Assembly (NCBI GenBank): GCA_023424275.1
Contig: JAFAED010000249.1
Span: 1 to 7,178 of the forward strand
Length of the DNA stretch: 7,178 nt
Direction: 5' to 3'
From: Pseudomonadota bacterium
GTDB taxonomy: Bacteria; Pseudomonadota; Alphaproteobacteria; Sphingomonadales; Sphingomonadaceae
Numbering within the stretch: position 1 is the stretch's first letter; the number at the start of each line of letters is the position of its first letter. Positions 1-5,786 of the stretch are shown piece by piece. A program made the translations under genes and the position numbers. The notes beneath the pieces are model-generated. The model saw nothing but the letters and a program-made list of their open reading frames with translations. It was not told the origin of the DNA and did no database searches.

Positions 1-345
1 TCGAAATGGACGGACAGCGTCACCGCGCACGCGCGCTTCGACATGTCGGAAGATTTGAAGCTCGACATCACCGGCGTCGCCGCGGGCCGTTCGAAATATT
101 TCAATTCGGACAACCAGAGCCCGATCTTCGGCGTTCAGGACGCCTATGTGAAGCTCGACCTGCGCGTCCAACTCGCCGACCGGGACAACAGCTGGCACCT
201 CGCGCTGGTCGGCAAGAATCTGACCAACCAGAAAACGATCGGCAGCGCATTCAACCTGCCCTCGCCGATCACGCCGGTTCCGCGCGCGATCCTCTACCTC
301 GAACCGACGCGCAACATTTCGGTCGAGGCCGGAATCAAGTTCTAG
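1..345 (+). CDS. TonB-dependent outer-membrane receptor, C-terminal part (5' end outside window)
   Basis: The reading frame is open from base 1 and ends with TAG at 343-345, giving the last 114 residues of a protein that begins upstream. What is visible is typical of the last strands of a 22-stranded TonB-dependent receptor barrel: alternating polar/hydrophobic stretches, the 'VGKNLTN' turn that is very common near the end of these receptors, and a C-terminal 'AGIKF' ending in phenylalanine, the signal recognised for outer-membrane barrel assembly. Such receptors import scarce or bulky substrates across the outer membrane using TonB energy; in sphingomonads many sit beside catabolic genes. 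The plug domain and TonB box are not in the window, so the ligand cannot be guessed. The next gene starts 11 bases after the stop, so the receptor is probably co-transcribed with the enzymes that follow. The Met at 43 is internal, not the start. Confidence 0.9.
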   Translation, partial: SKWTDSVTAHARFDMSEDLKLDITGVAAGRSKYFNSDNQSPIFGVQDAYVKLDLRVQLADRDNSWHLALVGKNLTNQKTIGSAFNLPSPITPVPRAILYLEPTRNISVEAGIKF

Positions 346-356
346 GGTCGAAAACG

Positions 357-854
357 ATGTCCCAGGGATCGGCCGCGGTCGACGCTTTCCTCGACAGGGA
401 AGCGGCGGCCGCGGCCGTGACCCGTTATGCGAGCGCGCTCGATGCACGCGACTGGGCCGCCTATCGCGCGCTTTTCACGGACGAGATCGCGATCGACTAT
501 GGCGCGATCGGATCGCTGGTCGCGACCATCCCCGCCGACGAGTGGACGCAGCGTTGCAAGGCGCTCGAAGGCTTCGACGCGACCGCGCACCAATTGCACA
601 ATATCGTCGCGGCGATCGACGGCGACCATGCGACGGTGACGAGCATCGTCGATGCCGTGCATGTCGTCGGGGTCGAGGACCGCGCACTGCTCGGCGACCT
701 GATCGGCCGCTACACGCACCGGCTGGTGCGACAGGACGGATGGAAGATCGCCGGCGTCACGTTGACCGTCGTCGCCTATCCCGCGGGCAAGGAGGCGTTC
801 GAAGCCGCCTTCGCCGCCGCCCGCGCCATTTTTGCCGAGGATAATCCCGTATGA
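357..854 (+). CDS. NTF2-like / SnoaL_4-type protein (165 aa), possible isomerase, dehydratase or lyase
   Basis: A 165-residue cytoplasmic protein with the NTF2-like cone fold pattern: N-terminal helices (about 8-40, with 'RYASALDARDWAAYRALF'), then 'DEIAIDYGAIGS', a helix at 60-72, and the strands 'VAAIDGDHATVTSIVDAVHV' and 'GRYTHRLVRQDGWKIAGVTL'. This matches the SnoaL_4 layout, which includes the bile-acid 7alpha-dehydratase BaiE and many uncharacterised catabolic proteins. Y24, D29/D32 and H78 (in 'AHQLHN') lie about where BaiE-type enzymes carry their Tyr/Asp/His active-site residues; this was aligned by eye from memory. The start at 357 is chosen because the conserved region begins just after it and the upstream receptor ends at 345; a longer in-frame reading back to 6 would overlap the receptor. 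The AGGG at 344-347 is a weak ribosome site. Its last bases overlap the GST start (ATGA at 851-854), implying translational coupling. The exact reaction is unknown. Confidence 0.85.
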   Translation: MSQGSAAVDAFLDREAAAAAVTRYASALDARDWAAYRALFTDEIAIDYGAIGSLVATIPADEWTQRCKALEGFDATAHQLHNIVAAIDGDHATVTSIVDAVHVVGVEDRALLGDLIGRYTHRLVRQDGWKIAGVTLTVVAYPAGKEAFEAAFAAARAIFAEDNPV

Positions 855-1561
855 TCGACGTTTATTTCACCCCCACGCCGAACGGCCACAAGGTTTCGAT
901 CATGCTCGAGGAGATCGGCCTGCCGCACCAGCTTCTGGCGATGAACATGCTGGAGGGCGATCATCTGACGCCCGAATATCGCCGGATCAACCCGAACGGC
1001 CGCCTGCCCGCAATCGTCGATCACGACCCGATTGGCGGCGGCGCACCGCTGCCGGTGTTCGAGAGCGGCGCGATCCTGCTCTACCTTGCCGAAAAGAGCG
1101 GACAATTGCTCCCCGAAAGCCCGCGTCGCCGCAGTCAGGCACAGCAATGGCTGATGTGGCAGATGGCGAGTTTCGGGCCGATGCAGGGTCAGGCGCATCA
1201 TTTCATCCGCTACGCGCCCGAGGGACAGACCTATCCGGTCGAACGCTATCGCAACGAGACGCTTCGCCTGCTCCATGTCCTGAACGGCCGGCTCGGCGAG
1301 GCCGACTATCTCGCCGAGGAATATAGCATCGCCGATATCGCGGCGTGGCCGTGGACGCGCGCGATCCGCGCGATCGGACTTACGCTCGACGATTATCCCG
1401 CGGTCGCCGACTGGTTCGCGCGCATCGGCGAGCGGCCCGCTGTGATTGCGGGCACCGACGTCAAGAACGCCGCCAACCTGTCGAGCGCGCGCCCGGTGCT
1501 GACCGAGGAACAATGGTCGAATTTGTTCGGCAAGAATATGCTGGAAGCGCCGACGCGCTAA
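851..1561 (+). CDS. Nu-class (YfcG/YghU-like) glutathione S-transferase, 236 aa
   Basis: A full-length cytosolic GST. The N-terminal thioredoxin-like domain (1-86) opens with 'YFTPTPNGHKVSIMLEE', which closely resembles E. coli YfcG, including T9 and N11 that replace the usual catalytic Tyr/Ser/Cys and bind the glutathione thiol(s). The cis-proline loop is 'RLPAIVD' (P53), and 'ESGAILLYLAEKSG' (E71, S72) binds the gamma-glutamyl part. The all-helical C-terminal domain has the family words 'QWLMWQM', 'GPMQGQAHHF', 'ERYRNET' (R132, equivalent to the YfcG Arg that reaches the partner subunit) and 'YSIADIAAWPW'. YfcG-type enzymes have disulfide-bond reductase activity and bind two glutathiones; the physiological substrate is generally unknown. 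It overlaps the preceding NTF2-like gene by four bases and is the last gene of its transcription unit, facing a minus-strand SDR. A detoxification or thiol-redox role in the catabolic cluster is inferred. Confidence 0.93.
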   Translation: MIDVYFTPTPNGHKVSIMLEEIGLPHQLLAMNMLEGDHLTPEYRRINPNGRLPAIVDHDPIGGGAPLPVFESGAILLYLAEKSGQLLPESPRRRSQAQQWLMWQMASFGPMQGQAHHFIRYAPEGQTYPVERYRNETLRLLHVLNGRLGEADYLAEEYSIADIAAWPWTRAIRAIGLTLDDYPAVADWFARIGERPAVIAGTDVKNAANLSSARPVLTEEQWSNLFGKNMLEAPTR

Positions 1562-1565
1562 ACAC

Positions 1566-1650
1566 TCGTCATTGCGAGGAGCGAAGCGACGAAGCAATCC
1601 AGGGCGGCTCTATACCGCTCTGGATTGCTTCGCTCCGCTCGCAATGACGA
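1566..1650. repeat. Dispersed palindromic repeat ('HCEERSDEAI' type) forming a long hairpin
   Basis: An 85-base imperfect inverted repeat fills nearly the whole gap between two convergent genes (GST stop at 1561, SDR stop at 1657-1659). The inner stem pairs 1590-1607 with 1615-1632 over 18 bp (one G-T pair) around a 7-base loop. The outer stem pairs 1566-1578 (tcgtcattgcgag) with 1638-1650 over 13 bp. Between them the left arm carries extra bases (a near-repeat of gcgaag/cgaag), leaving an internal bulge. The words 'cattgcgag...gaagcaatccag' are recognised as those of a repeat scattered between genes in many proteobacterial genomes, often mis-translated as 'HCEERSDEAI'. It is probably a non-autonomous mobile or REP-like element. 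It may also act as a two-way transcription barrier, though no clear T-tract follows. Confidence 0.85.
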
Positions 1651-1656
1651 AGAGGG

Positions 1657-2424
1657 TCAAACGGTATCCGCATGTCCCCACTGATATTCCACCTGTCCCT
1701 CCAGCCGCCGGACCGCCACCCAGTCGCCGCCGGCAAGGCTGTCGTCCTCGATCAGCGCCATGACGCCCCCCGCAATATCCTCCGGCACGCACGCCTCGTT
1801 GTTCGCGAGCACGGTCTTCATCCATTCGGACTTACCGCCCGCGCCCGTCGTGTCGAGGATCGGCGTATCGACGAGCCCGGGCAGCATGCCCGCGACGCGG
1901 ATATTGTATTCGTCCTTCAACGGGGCGCAGCAGCGCGTGAACATCATCACCGCCGCCTTGGTCGTCGCATACATCGCGTCGTAAAAGCCGGTGCCAAGCG
2001 CGACGGTCGAGACGGTGTTGATAATCACCCCGCCGCCGCGCTTCTTCATTGCCTGCACCGCAATCTGCGTCGCGGCGACGAGCGAGGTGATGTTGACGTC
2101 GATGATCCAGCGGATGCGCGCCGCATCGACATCGGGAAATTGCGGCAGGCCCGAGACGACGCCGGCATTGTTGTGCAATATGTCGACGTCGCCATGCAGC
2201 TGAAACCACGCCTCGACCGCCGGGACGTCGGACAGGTCGAGCGCATGCATCGTCGCCCGCGCCCCTTCCGCCTCGACGAGCCGCGCCGTTTCGGCAAGCG
2301 CGTCCTGCTTTACATCGACCAGCCTGATTTCCGCCGCGCCGCGCTGCGCCAGCATCACCGCCGTCGCGCGCCCGATGCCGCCGGCCGAACCCGTAACGAT
2401 CGCCGTCTTGCCCTTGATATCCAT
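1657..2424 (-). CDS. Short-chain dehydrogenase/reductase (classical SDR, NAD-type), 255 aa
   Basis: A complete classical SDR with a Rossmann fold. Cofactor motif TGSAGGIG at 11-18; an acidic D37 at the end of beta-2 ('RLVDVK') points to NAD(H) over NADP(H); D63 near 'ALDLSD'; NNAG at 85-88; N111, S139, Y152 and K156 (YATTK) form the catalytic tetrad. 'LPGLVDTPIL' (181-190) is the usual post-Pro-Gly substrate loop. It would oxidise a secondary alcohol or reduce a ketone in the cytoplasm. The start at 2424 is preferred to an in-frame ATG at 2463, because GGGAGAG (minus strand, 2430-2436) sits 5 bases before it and 'MDIKGKTAIVTG' is the normal SDR beginning. It is transcribed divergently from the MFS operon, so both are likely under shared control from 2425-2531, and it converges on the GST gene. 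The substrate is unknown. Confidence 0.93.
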   Translation of the reverse strand: MDIKGKTAIVTGSAGGIGRATAVMLAQRGAAEIRLVDVKQDALAETARLVEAEGARATMHALDLSDVPAVEAWFQLHGDVDILHNNAGVVSGLPQFPDVDAARIRWIIDVNITSLVAATQIAVQAMKKRGGGVIINTVSTVALGTGFYDAMYATTKAAVMMFTRCCAPLKDEYNIRVAGMLPGLVDTPILDTTGAGGKSEWMKTVLANNEACVPEDIAGGVMALIEDDSLAGGDWVAVRRLEGQVEYQWGHADTV

Positions 2425-2531
2425 CTCTTCTCTCCCGTCTTCCTTGCCGCTACCGTAAAGCACGTTGACAGATAAACTTAAATACCTAAGTATTTTTCGA
2501 CCGAGAAGACTCGTGCGTTTTGGGGAGAGTT
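2425..2531. promoter_or_regulatory. Divergent promoter/operator region between the SDR and the MFS operon
   Basis: This 107-base non-coding stretch separates two divergent gene starts and is visibly richer in A/T than its surroundings. It carries TTGACA at 2465-2470, a perfect sigma-70 -35 box pointing toward the MFS gene, although no good -10 box lies at 17 bases (candidates aagtat at 2488, or tatttt at 2491, which is too far). The ribosome sites lie at its two ends: GGGAGAG on the minus strand (2430-2436) and GGGGAGAG on the plus strand (2522-2529). No small ORF is supported here. The promoter assignment is inference from composition, the box and gene orientation. Confidence 0.55.
2480..2495. 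promoter_or_regulatory. AT-rich palindrome, candidate operator (aaatac-ctaa-gtattt)
   Basis: Two perfect 6-base arms (aaatac / gtattt) flank the 4-base centre ctaa. It lies in the middle of the divergent promoter region, ten bases downstream of the TTGACA box, where a bound regulator would cover the polymerase site. The size and symmetry suit a dimeric TetR-, MarR- or GntR-type regulator, but no regulator gene is in the window, so the binder is unknown. Its centre CTAAGT recurs at the centre of the larger palindrome at 6679-6715. Confidence 0.4.
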
Positions 2532-3827
2532 ATGACCGAGGCCACCGCCGTTAACGCAGGCACCACAGCGTCCGACAGCGGCCTTGCGCTGCGCCGCAAT
2601 GTCGCGCTCGCGATGCTGTTCATCGTCGGCACGATCAACTTCGTCGATCGCCAGCTCCTGTCGGTGCTCGTCGAACCGATCCGCGCCGAGATGGATTTCA
2701 GCGACACGCAATTCGGCCTGCTCACCGGCCTGGCCTTCGCGCTTTTCTATGCCGCGATGGGCGTCCCCGTCGCGATGATCGCCGACCGCTGGAACCGCGT
2801 GAAGCTGATCGGCATCGCCTGCGTCGTGTGGAGCGGTTTCACCGCCGCCTGCGGCATGGCATCGAATTTCTGGCAGCTCGCGCTGATGCGTTTCGGCGTC
2901 GGCGCGGGCGAAGCGGGCGGCACCGCGCCCTCGCTCTCGGTCATCGCCGACTATTATCCGCCCGCGCAGCGCCCGCTCGCGATCGGCCTGTTCACGCTCA
3001 ACGGTCCGTTCGGGGTTTTCGTCGGCGCAACCTTCGGCGCCTGGGCTGCCGCAAACATCGGCTGGCGCAACGCCTTCATCGTGATTGGCATCGTCGGCAT
3101 CCTGATCGCCCCGATCCTGATCTGGCTGGTGCGCGAACCCGCACGCGGGCAAATGGACGCGCACAAGCCCGCCGACGAAGCCCTGCCCTTCAGCCAGAGC
3201 CTCGCGATGTTCTGGCGCCGCCCGTCGCTGCGCATGGTGATGATCGGCAGCGGCCTCGCCGCCTTCACCAGCTATGGCATGCTCAACTGGATCCCGGCGT
3301 TCCTGATGCGCACGCAAAAGATGCCGCTCGACGCGATGGCGACCTATTTCGGCCCGGCTGCGGGGATCACCTTCGGCATCGGCATCCTCGGCGGCGGCTG
3401 GCTGGTCAGTCACCGCGCGAAGGTGTCGGCGCGCGCCTATGGCTCGATCCCCGCGCTCGCGACGGCCGTACTGATCCCGACCTTCATCGCCGCGCTGCTC
3501 GTCGACAGCTGGCAGCTCTCGCTTGCGCTGATGCTGATCCCGATGGCGGCGTGCACCGCCTATGTCGCGCCCGCGCTTGCGCTGGTGCAGAACCTCACGC
3601 CGCCGCGCAGCCGCGCGACCGCTGCCGCGGTGCTGATGCTGATGTTCAACATCGTCGGCCTCGGGCTCGGCCCGCTGTTCGCCGGCATCGTCAGCGACTC
3701 GCTCAAGGATGCGCATGGCGTCGACAGCCTGCGCTGGGCGCTGATGGCGCTGATGCCCTTCGCGGCCGCCGCCGGCATCGCGCAATATCGCATGACGCGC
3801 TATCTGGAAAAGGACTTCGCCGAATGA
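2532..3827 (+). CDS. MFS transporter, spinster-like family (12 predicted membrane segments), 431 aa
   Basis: An inner-membrane carrier of the major facilitator superfamily. About twelve hydrophobic segments can be traced (roughly 24-46, 59-83, 92-111, 113-136, 148-170, 178-201, 234-258, 267-292, 303-324, 327-351, 362-386, 399-419), split 6+6 by a polar cytoplasmic loop at about 202-230. 'FVDRQLLSVLVEPIRAEM' after TM1, the motif A variant 'GVPVAMIADRWNRVKLI' (77-93) between TM2 and TM3, and 'RFGVGAGEAG' (120-129) in TM4 are hallmarks of the spinster-like/aromatic-acid-type carriers common in sphingomonads. It probably takes up (or exports) an organic acid or pathway intermediate by proton symport. 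The start at 2532 is chosen because GGGGAGAG at 2522-2529 precedes it; an in-frame TTG at 2520 lies before that site. It is the first gene of a five-gene operon and overlaps the next gene by ATGA at 3824-3827. Confidence 0.92.
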   Translation: MTEATAVNAGTTASDSGLALRRNVALAMLFIVGTINFVDRQLLSVLVEPIRAEMDFSDTQFGLLTGLAFALFYAAMGVPVAMIADRWNRVKLIGIACVVWSGFTAACGMASNFWQLALMRFGVGAGEAGGTAPSLSVIADYYPPAQRPLAIGLFTLNGPFGVFVGATFGAWAAANIGWRNAFIVIGIVGILIAPILIWLVREPARGQMDAHKPADEALPFSQSLAMFWRRPSLRMVMIGSGLAAFTSYGMLNWIPAFLMRTQKMPLDAMATYFGPAAGITFGIGILGGGWLVSHRAKVSARAYGSIPALATAVLIPTFIAALLVDSWQLSLALMLIPMAACTAYVAPALALVQNLTPPRSRATAAAVLMLMFNIVGLGLGPLFAGIVSDSLKDAHGVDSLRWALMALMPFAAAAGIAQYRMTRYLEKDFAE

Positions 3828-4711
3828 CCGACGTCGCGGGCAAGACGGCCTTCATCACCGGCGGGGCGAGCGGGCTCGGGCTCGCCACCGCCCGGGCACT
3901 CGCCGCCAGGGGGGCATCGGTGATCCTCGCCGATATCGACGCGGCGGGTGCCGAAAATGCCGCGGCGTCGCTGCGCAGCGACGGCGCGAACGCGCTCGGC
4001 CTCCAGCTCGACGTAACGAGCGAGGAAAGCTGGGCCGAGGCCGGCGCAAAGGCGCGCGACTTCGGCCCCGTGCGCATCCTGTTCAGCAACGCCGGGGTCG
4101 GCGGCGGATCGGGACCGTTCGAGCAATATGACACCGACGTCTGGCGCTGGAACTATGCGGTCAACGCGCACGCGCATCTCTATGCGTGCCGGACCTTCCT
4201 CGGCGAGATGAAAGCGAGCGGCGAGCCGTCGCATCTCGTCATCACCAGCTCGATGGTCGCAATCGTGCCGCCGCCAATCTCGGTCGCCTATATCAGCTCC
4301 AAATATGCGACGCTCGGCATCGCGATGGCGCTGCGTAACGAGCTCGCCGAGACCTGCGTCGACATCTCGGTACTGATGCCCGGCATGTCGGCGACGCGGA
4401 TCGTCGAGACGACGCGCGATCTGCGCCCGGTCGAAGTCGAGGTCGGCAAGGCCGCCGCCACCAGCCAGGCGATGCAGGGCGTCCTCGCCGGCGGCATGTC
4501 GCCGGGCAAGATCGGCGCGCGCGTTGTGCAGGCGATCGAAAATGGCGAATACTGGATCTTCACCCACCCCGAGTGGAAGGCGATGGCCGAACTGGTGACG
4601 CAGGATATGCTGTCGTCCTTCGGCCGCTCGGCCGACCCGGACTACCGGGGCGACGATATCGACGGGCTGATCGCCGCCAACGGCGGCCGCATGTTCGGCG
4701 CGAAAGCTTAA
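3824..4711 (+). CDS. Short-chain dehydrogenase/reductase with long C-terminal extension, 295 aa
   Basis: A second, distinct SDR. It has TGGASGLG at 12-19, D37 ('LADID', suggesting NAD), D63 ('LQLDV'), SNAG at 88-91, N114, S143, Y156 and K160 (YISSK), so the catalytic set is intact. At 295 residues it is about 40 longer than a classical SDR. The added length is a C-terminal tail (about 240-295) with 'EYWIFTHPEWKAMAELV', a pattern shared with longer SDRs such as the Calpha-dehydrogenases of lignin-dimer degradation (LigD/LigL/LigN); that likeness is in layout only and does not assign the substrate. It would oxidise a hydroxyl group on a pathway intermediate. Its ATG overlaps the MFS stop (ATGA), so translation is coupled, and an NTF2-like gene follows after 10 bases. 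It is only distantly related to the minus-strand SDR, so the two probably act at different steps. Confidence 0.93.
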   Translation: MTDVAGKTAFITGGASGLGLATARALAARGASVILADIDAAGAENAAASLRSDGANALGLQLDVTSEESWAEAGAKARDFGPVRILFSNAGVGGGSGPFEQYDTDVWRWNYAVNAHAHLYACRTFLGEMKASGEPSHLVITSSMVAIVPPPISVAYISSKYATLGIAMALRNELAETCVDISVLMPGMSATRIVETTRDLRPVEVEVGKAAATSQAMQGVLAGGMSPGKIGARVVQAIENGEYWIFTHPEWKAMAELVTQDMLSSFGRSADPDYRGDDIDGLIAANGGRMFGAKA

Positions 4712-4721
4712 GGAGAGCATC

Positions 4722-5117
4722 ATGGCAGAGCAGGACGACATCCGCGCAATGGCGCAGCGCTTTTTCGACGCGATCGAGGCGGGCGACATCGAGACGATGC
4801 AGGGCAGCTTCACCCCCGACGCCGAGATCTGGCACAACACCGACGAGCTGATCGTCACGCCCGCGCAGACCGCGCAGACGCTGACCGGCATGGTCGCGCG
4901 GATCAAGGACCGCGAATATGCCGACCGCCGCCTCACCACCTTTCCCGGCGGCTTCGTCCAGCAACATGTCCTGAAAGGCGTGCGCGTCCACGACGACGGC
5001 CCCGTCCGCCTGCCCTGCGCGATCGTGTGCAAGGTCGAAAATGGCAAGATCACGCGTCTCGACGAATATTTCGACAGCGCGCATGTCGCCGAATTCCGCA
5101 AATTTGCGAACGCCTGA
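4722..5117 (+). CDS. NTF2-like / SnoaL-like small protein (131 aa), function unknown
   Basis: A single-domain protein of the usual length for SnoaL/ketosteroid-isomerase-like members. The pattern is: helix 'DDIRAMAQRFFDAIEAGDIETMQGSFTPDAEIWHNTDE' (5-42), a middle helix with 'TLTGMVARIKD', then beta strands with 'GGFVQQHVLKGVRV' (76-89), 'RLPCAIVCKVENGKITRLDEYFDSAHV' (96-122). The 'F.PDAEIWHN' and 'NGKI.R..EYFD' words are the family signatures. W37/H38, H82 and D114/E115/D118 point toward the likely pocket, but the catalytic residues cannot be fixed by eye. Family members include steroid isomerases, polyketide cyclases, limonene-epoxide hydrolases and binding proteins, so a cytoplasmic isomerase, hydrolase or lyase step is inferred. 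AAGGAGAG at 4710-4717 overlaps the previous stop and supports the start. It shows little similarity to the other NTF2-like gene (357-854), so this is not a recent duplication. Confidence 0.85.
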   Translation: MAEQDDIRAMAQRFFDAIEAGDIETMQGSFTPDAEIWHNTDELIVTPAQTAQTLTGMVARIKDREYADRRLTTFPGGFVQQHVLKGVRVHDDGPVRLPCAIVCKVENGKITRLDEYFDSAHVAEFRKFANA

Positions 5118-5127
5118 GGAGTTTATC

Positions 5128-5775
5128 ATGCCCGTGTTGCGCCAGGTTCCCCGATCGGAAGTCACCGACGAGACCGTCCTCGCCTATTACAACCGCCTGT
5201 TCGGCGACCGCGATCCCGTCGCCGAACCCGGCACCGCGACCGGCACGCCGGGCGACTGGTGGACGGTGTTCGCGCTGTCGCCCGACATTTTCGAACATGC
5301 GGTCAAGGGTTTCGCCGTGTATCGCAACCCCGCGCGCACGATCGACCCGGTCCTCCGCGAACTCGGCCAAACGCGCGCCGGCTGGGTGAAGGGCAGCCAG
5401 TTCGTCTTTTCGCAGCATTGCAAATCGCTCCGCGGCCTTGGCGTCAGCGAGGAAAAGATCGCCGCGATCGCACACTGGCAGGTCGCCGACTGCTATGACG
5501 AGCAGGAACGCACCGTGCTCGCCTATGCCGACTGTCTCGCGCAGGCGGGCGGGCGCGTGCCGCTCGAGGTGTTCGACAAGCTCAAGACCTTCTGGAACGA
5601 CGAGCAGATTTTCGAATTCACTTACATCACCTGCCTCTATGACATGCACGCCGTGATCACCCGCGCGCTGCGCATGGAATATGATGCCCGCGAAGACCCG
5701 ATCGTCGAGATCGCGGCACCCGAAGGCTTCAGCGCCGCCGACTTCCTCAGCGCCCCGCGCCCCGCGCAAGGGTAA
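5128..5775 (+). CDS. Carboxymuconolactone decarboxylase (CMD)-family protein without a CxxC pair, 215 aa
   Basis: An all-helical CMD/AhpD-like protein. The family signature is seen at 73-125: 'DPVLRELGQTRAGWVKGSQFVFSQHCKSLRGLGVSEEKIAAI', that is the 'lrEl..lr....gsqfe..qH...a...Gvs.eki' pattern, followed by 'DEQERTVLAYADCLA' and a C-terminal helix pair to about 183. AhpD-type peroxidatic members need CxxC plus a nearby His; here only H97-C98 is present, so AhpD-like disulfide chemistry is unlikely, and the protein more closely resembles the decarboxylase/isomerase-type or uncharacterised long members. Short CMD enzymes are about 120-130 residues; this one has an extra N-terminal part (1-60, with 'DWWTVFALSPDIFEHAVKGF'), common in sphingomonad and actinobacterial homologues next to catabolic genes. 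The start at 5128 is supported by TGAGGAG at 5115-5121, overlapping the preceding stop; in-frame upstream Met codons lie inside the previous gene. The reaction is unassigned. Confidence 0.88.
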   Translation: MPVLRQVPRSEVTDETVLAYYNRLFGDRDPVAEPGTATGTPGDWWTVFALSPDIFEHAVKGFAVYRNPARTIDPVLRELGQTRAGWVKGSQFVFSQHCKSLRGLGVSEEKIAAIAHWQVADCYDEQERTVLAYADCLAQAGGRVPLEVFDKLKTFWNDEQIFEFTYITCLYDMHAVITRALRMEYDAREDPIVEIAAPEGFSAADFLSAPRPAQG

Positions 5776-5786
5776 GTGAGGGGCGG

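Noticed and set aside
6..356. N-terminal extension of the first NTF2-like protein
   Set aside because: It lies in a different frame over the receptor gene, is Arg-rich and has no relation to the NTF2 fold; the ATG at 357 gives a normal family length.
776..1597. Minus-strand ORF opposite the YfcG-like GST
   Set aside because: It begins inside the palindromic repeat and mirrors a clear GST; no domain pattern.
1572..1763. Short plus-strand ORF beginning in the repeat
   Set aside because: It is the frequent spurious translation of this repeat followed by the antisense of the SDR 3' end.
1672..2475. Plus-strand ORF opposite the first SDR
   Set aside because: It is His/Arg-rich with no motif; the minus-strand SDR has an intact cofactor site and catalytic tetrad over the same bases.
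2478..3785. Long minus-strand ORF opposite the MFS gene
   Set aside because: Composition is Arg/Asp/Glu/His-rich without domain pattern, it is a codon-bias shadow of a clear 12-segment transporter, and it runs into the promoter region.
3800..5101. Long minus-strand ORF opposite the second SDR and NTF2-like genes
   Set aside because: It crosses two well-supported genes on the other strand, lacks any recognisable motif, and its low-complexity Arg/Ala content is typical of antisense frames in GC-rich DNA.
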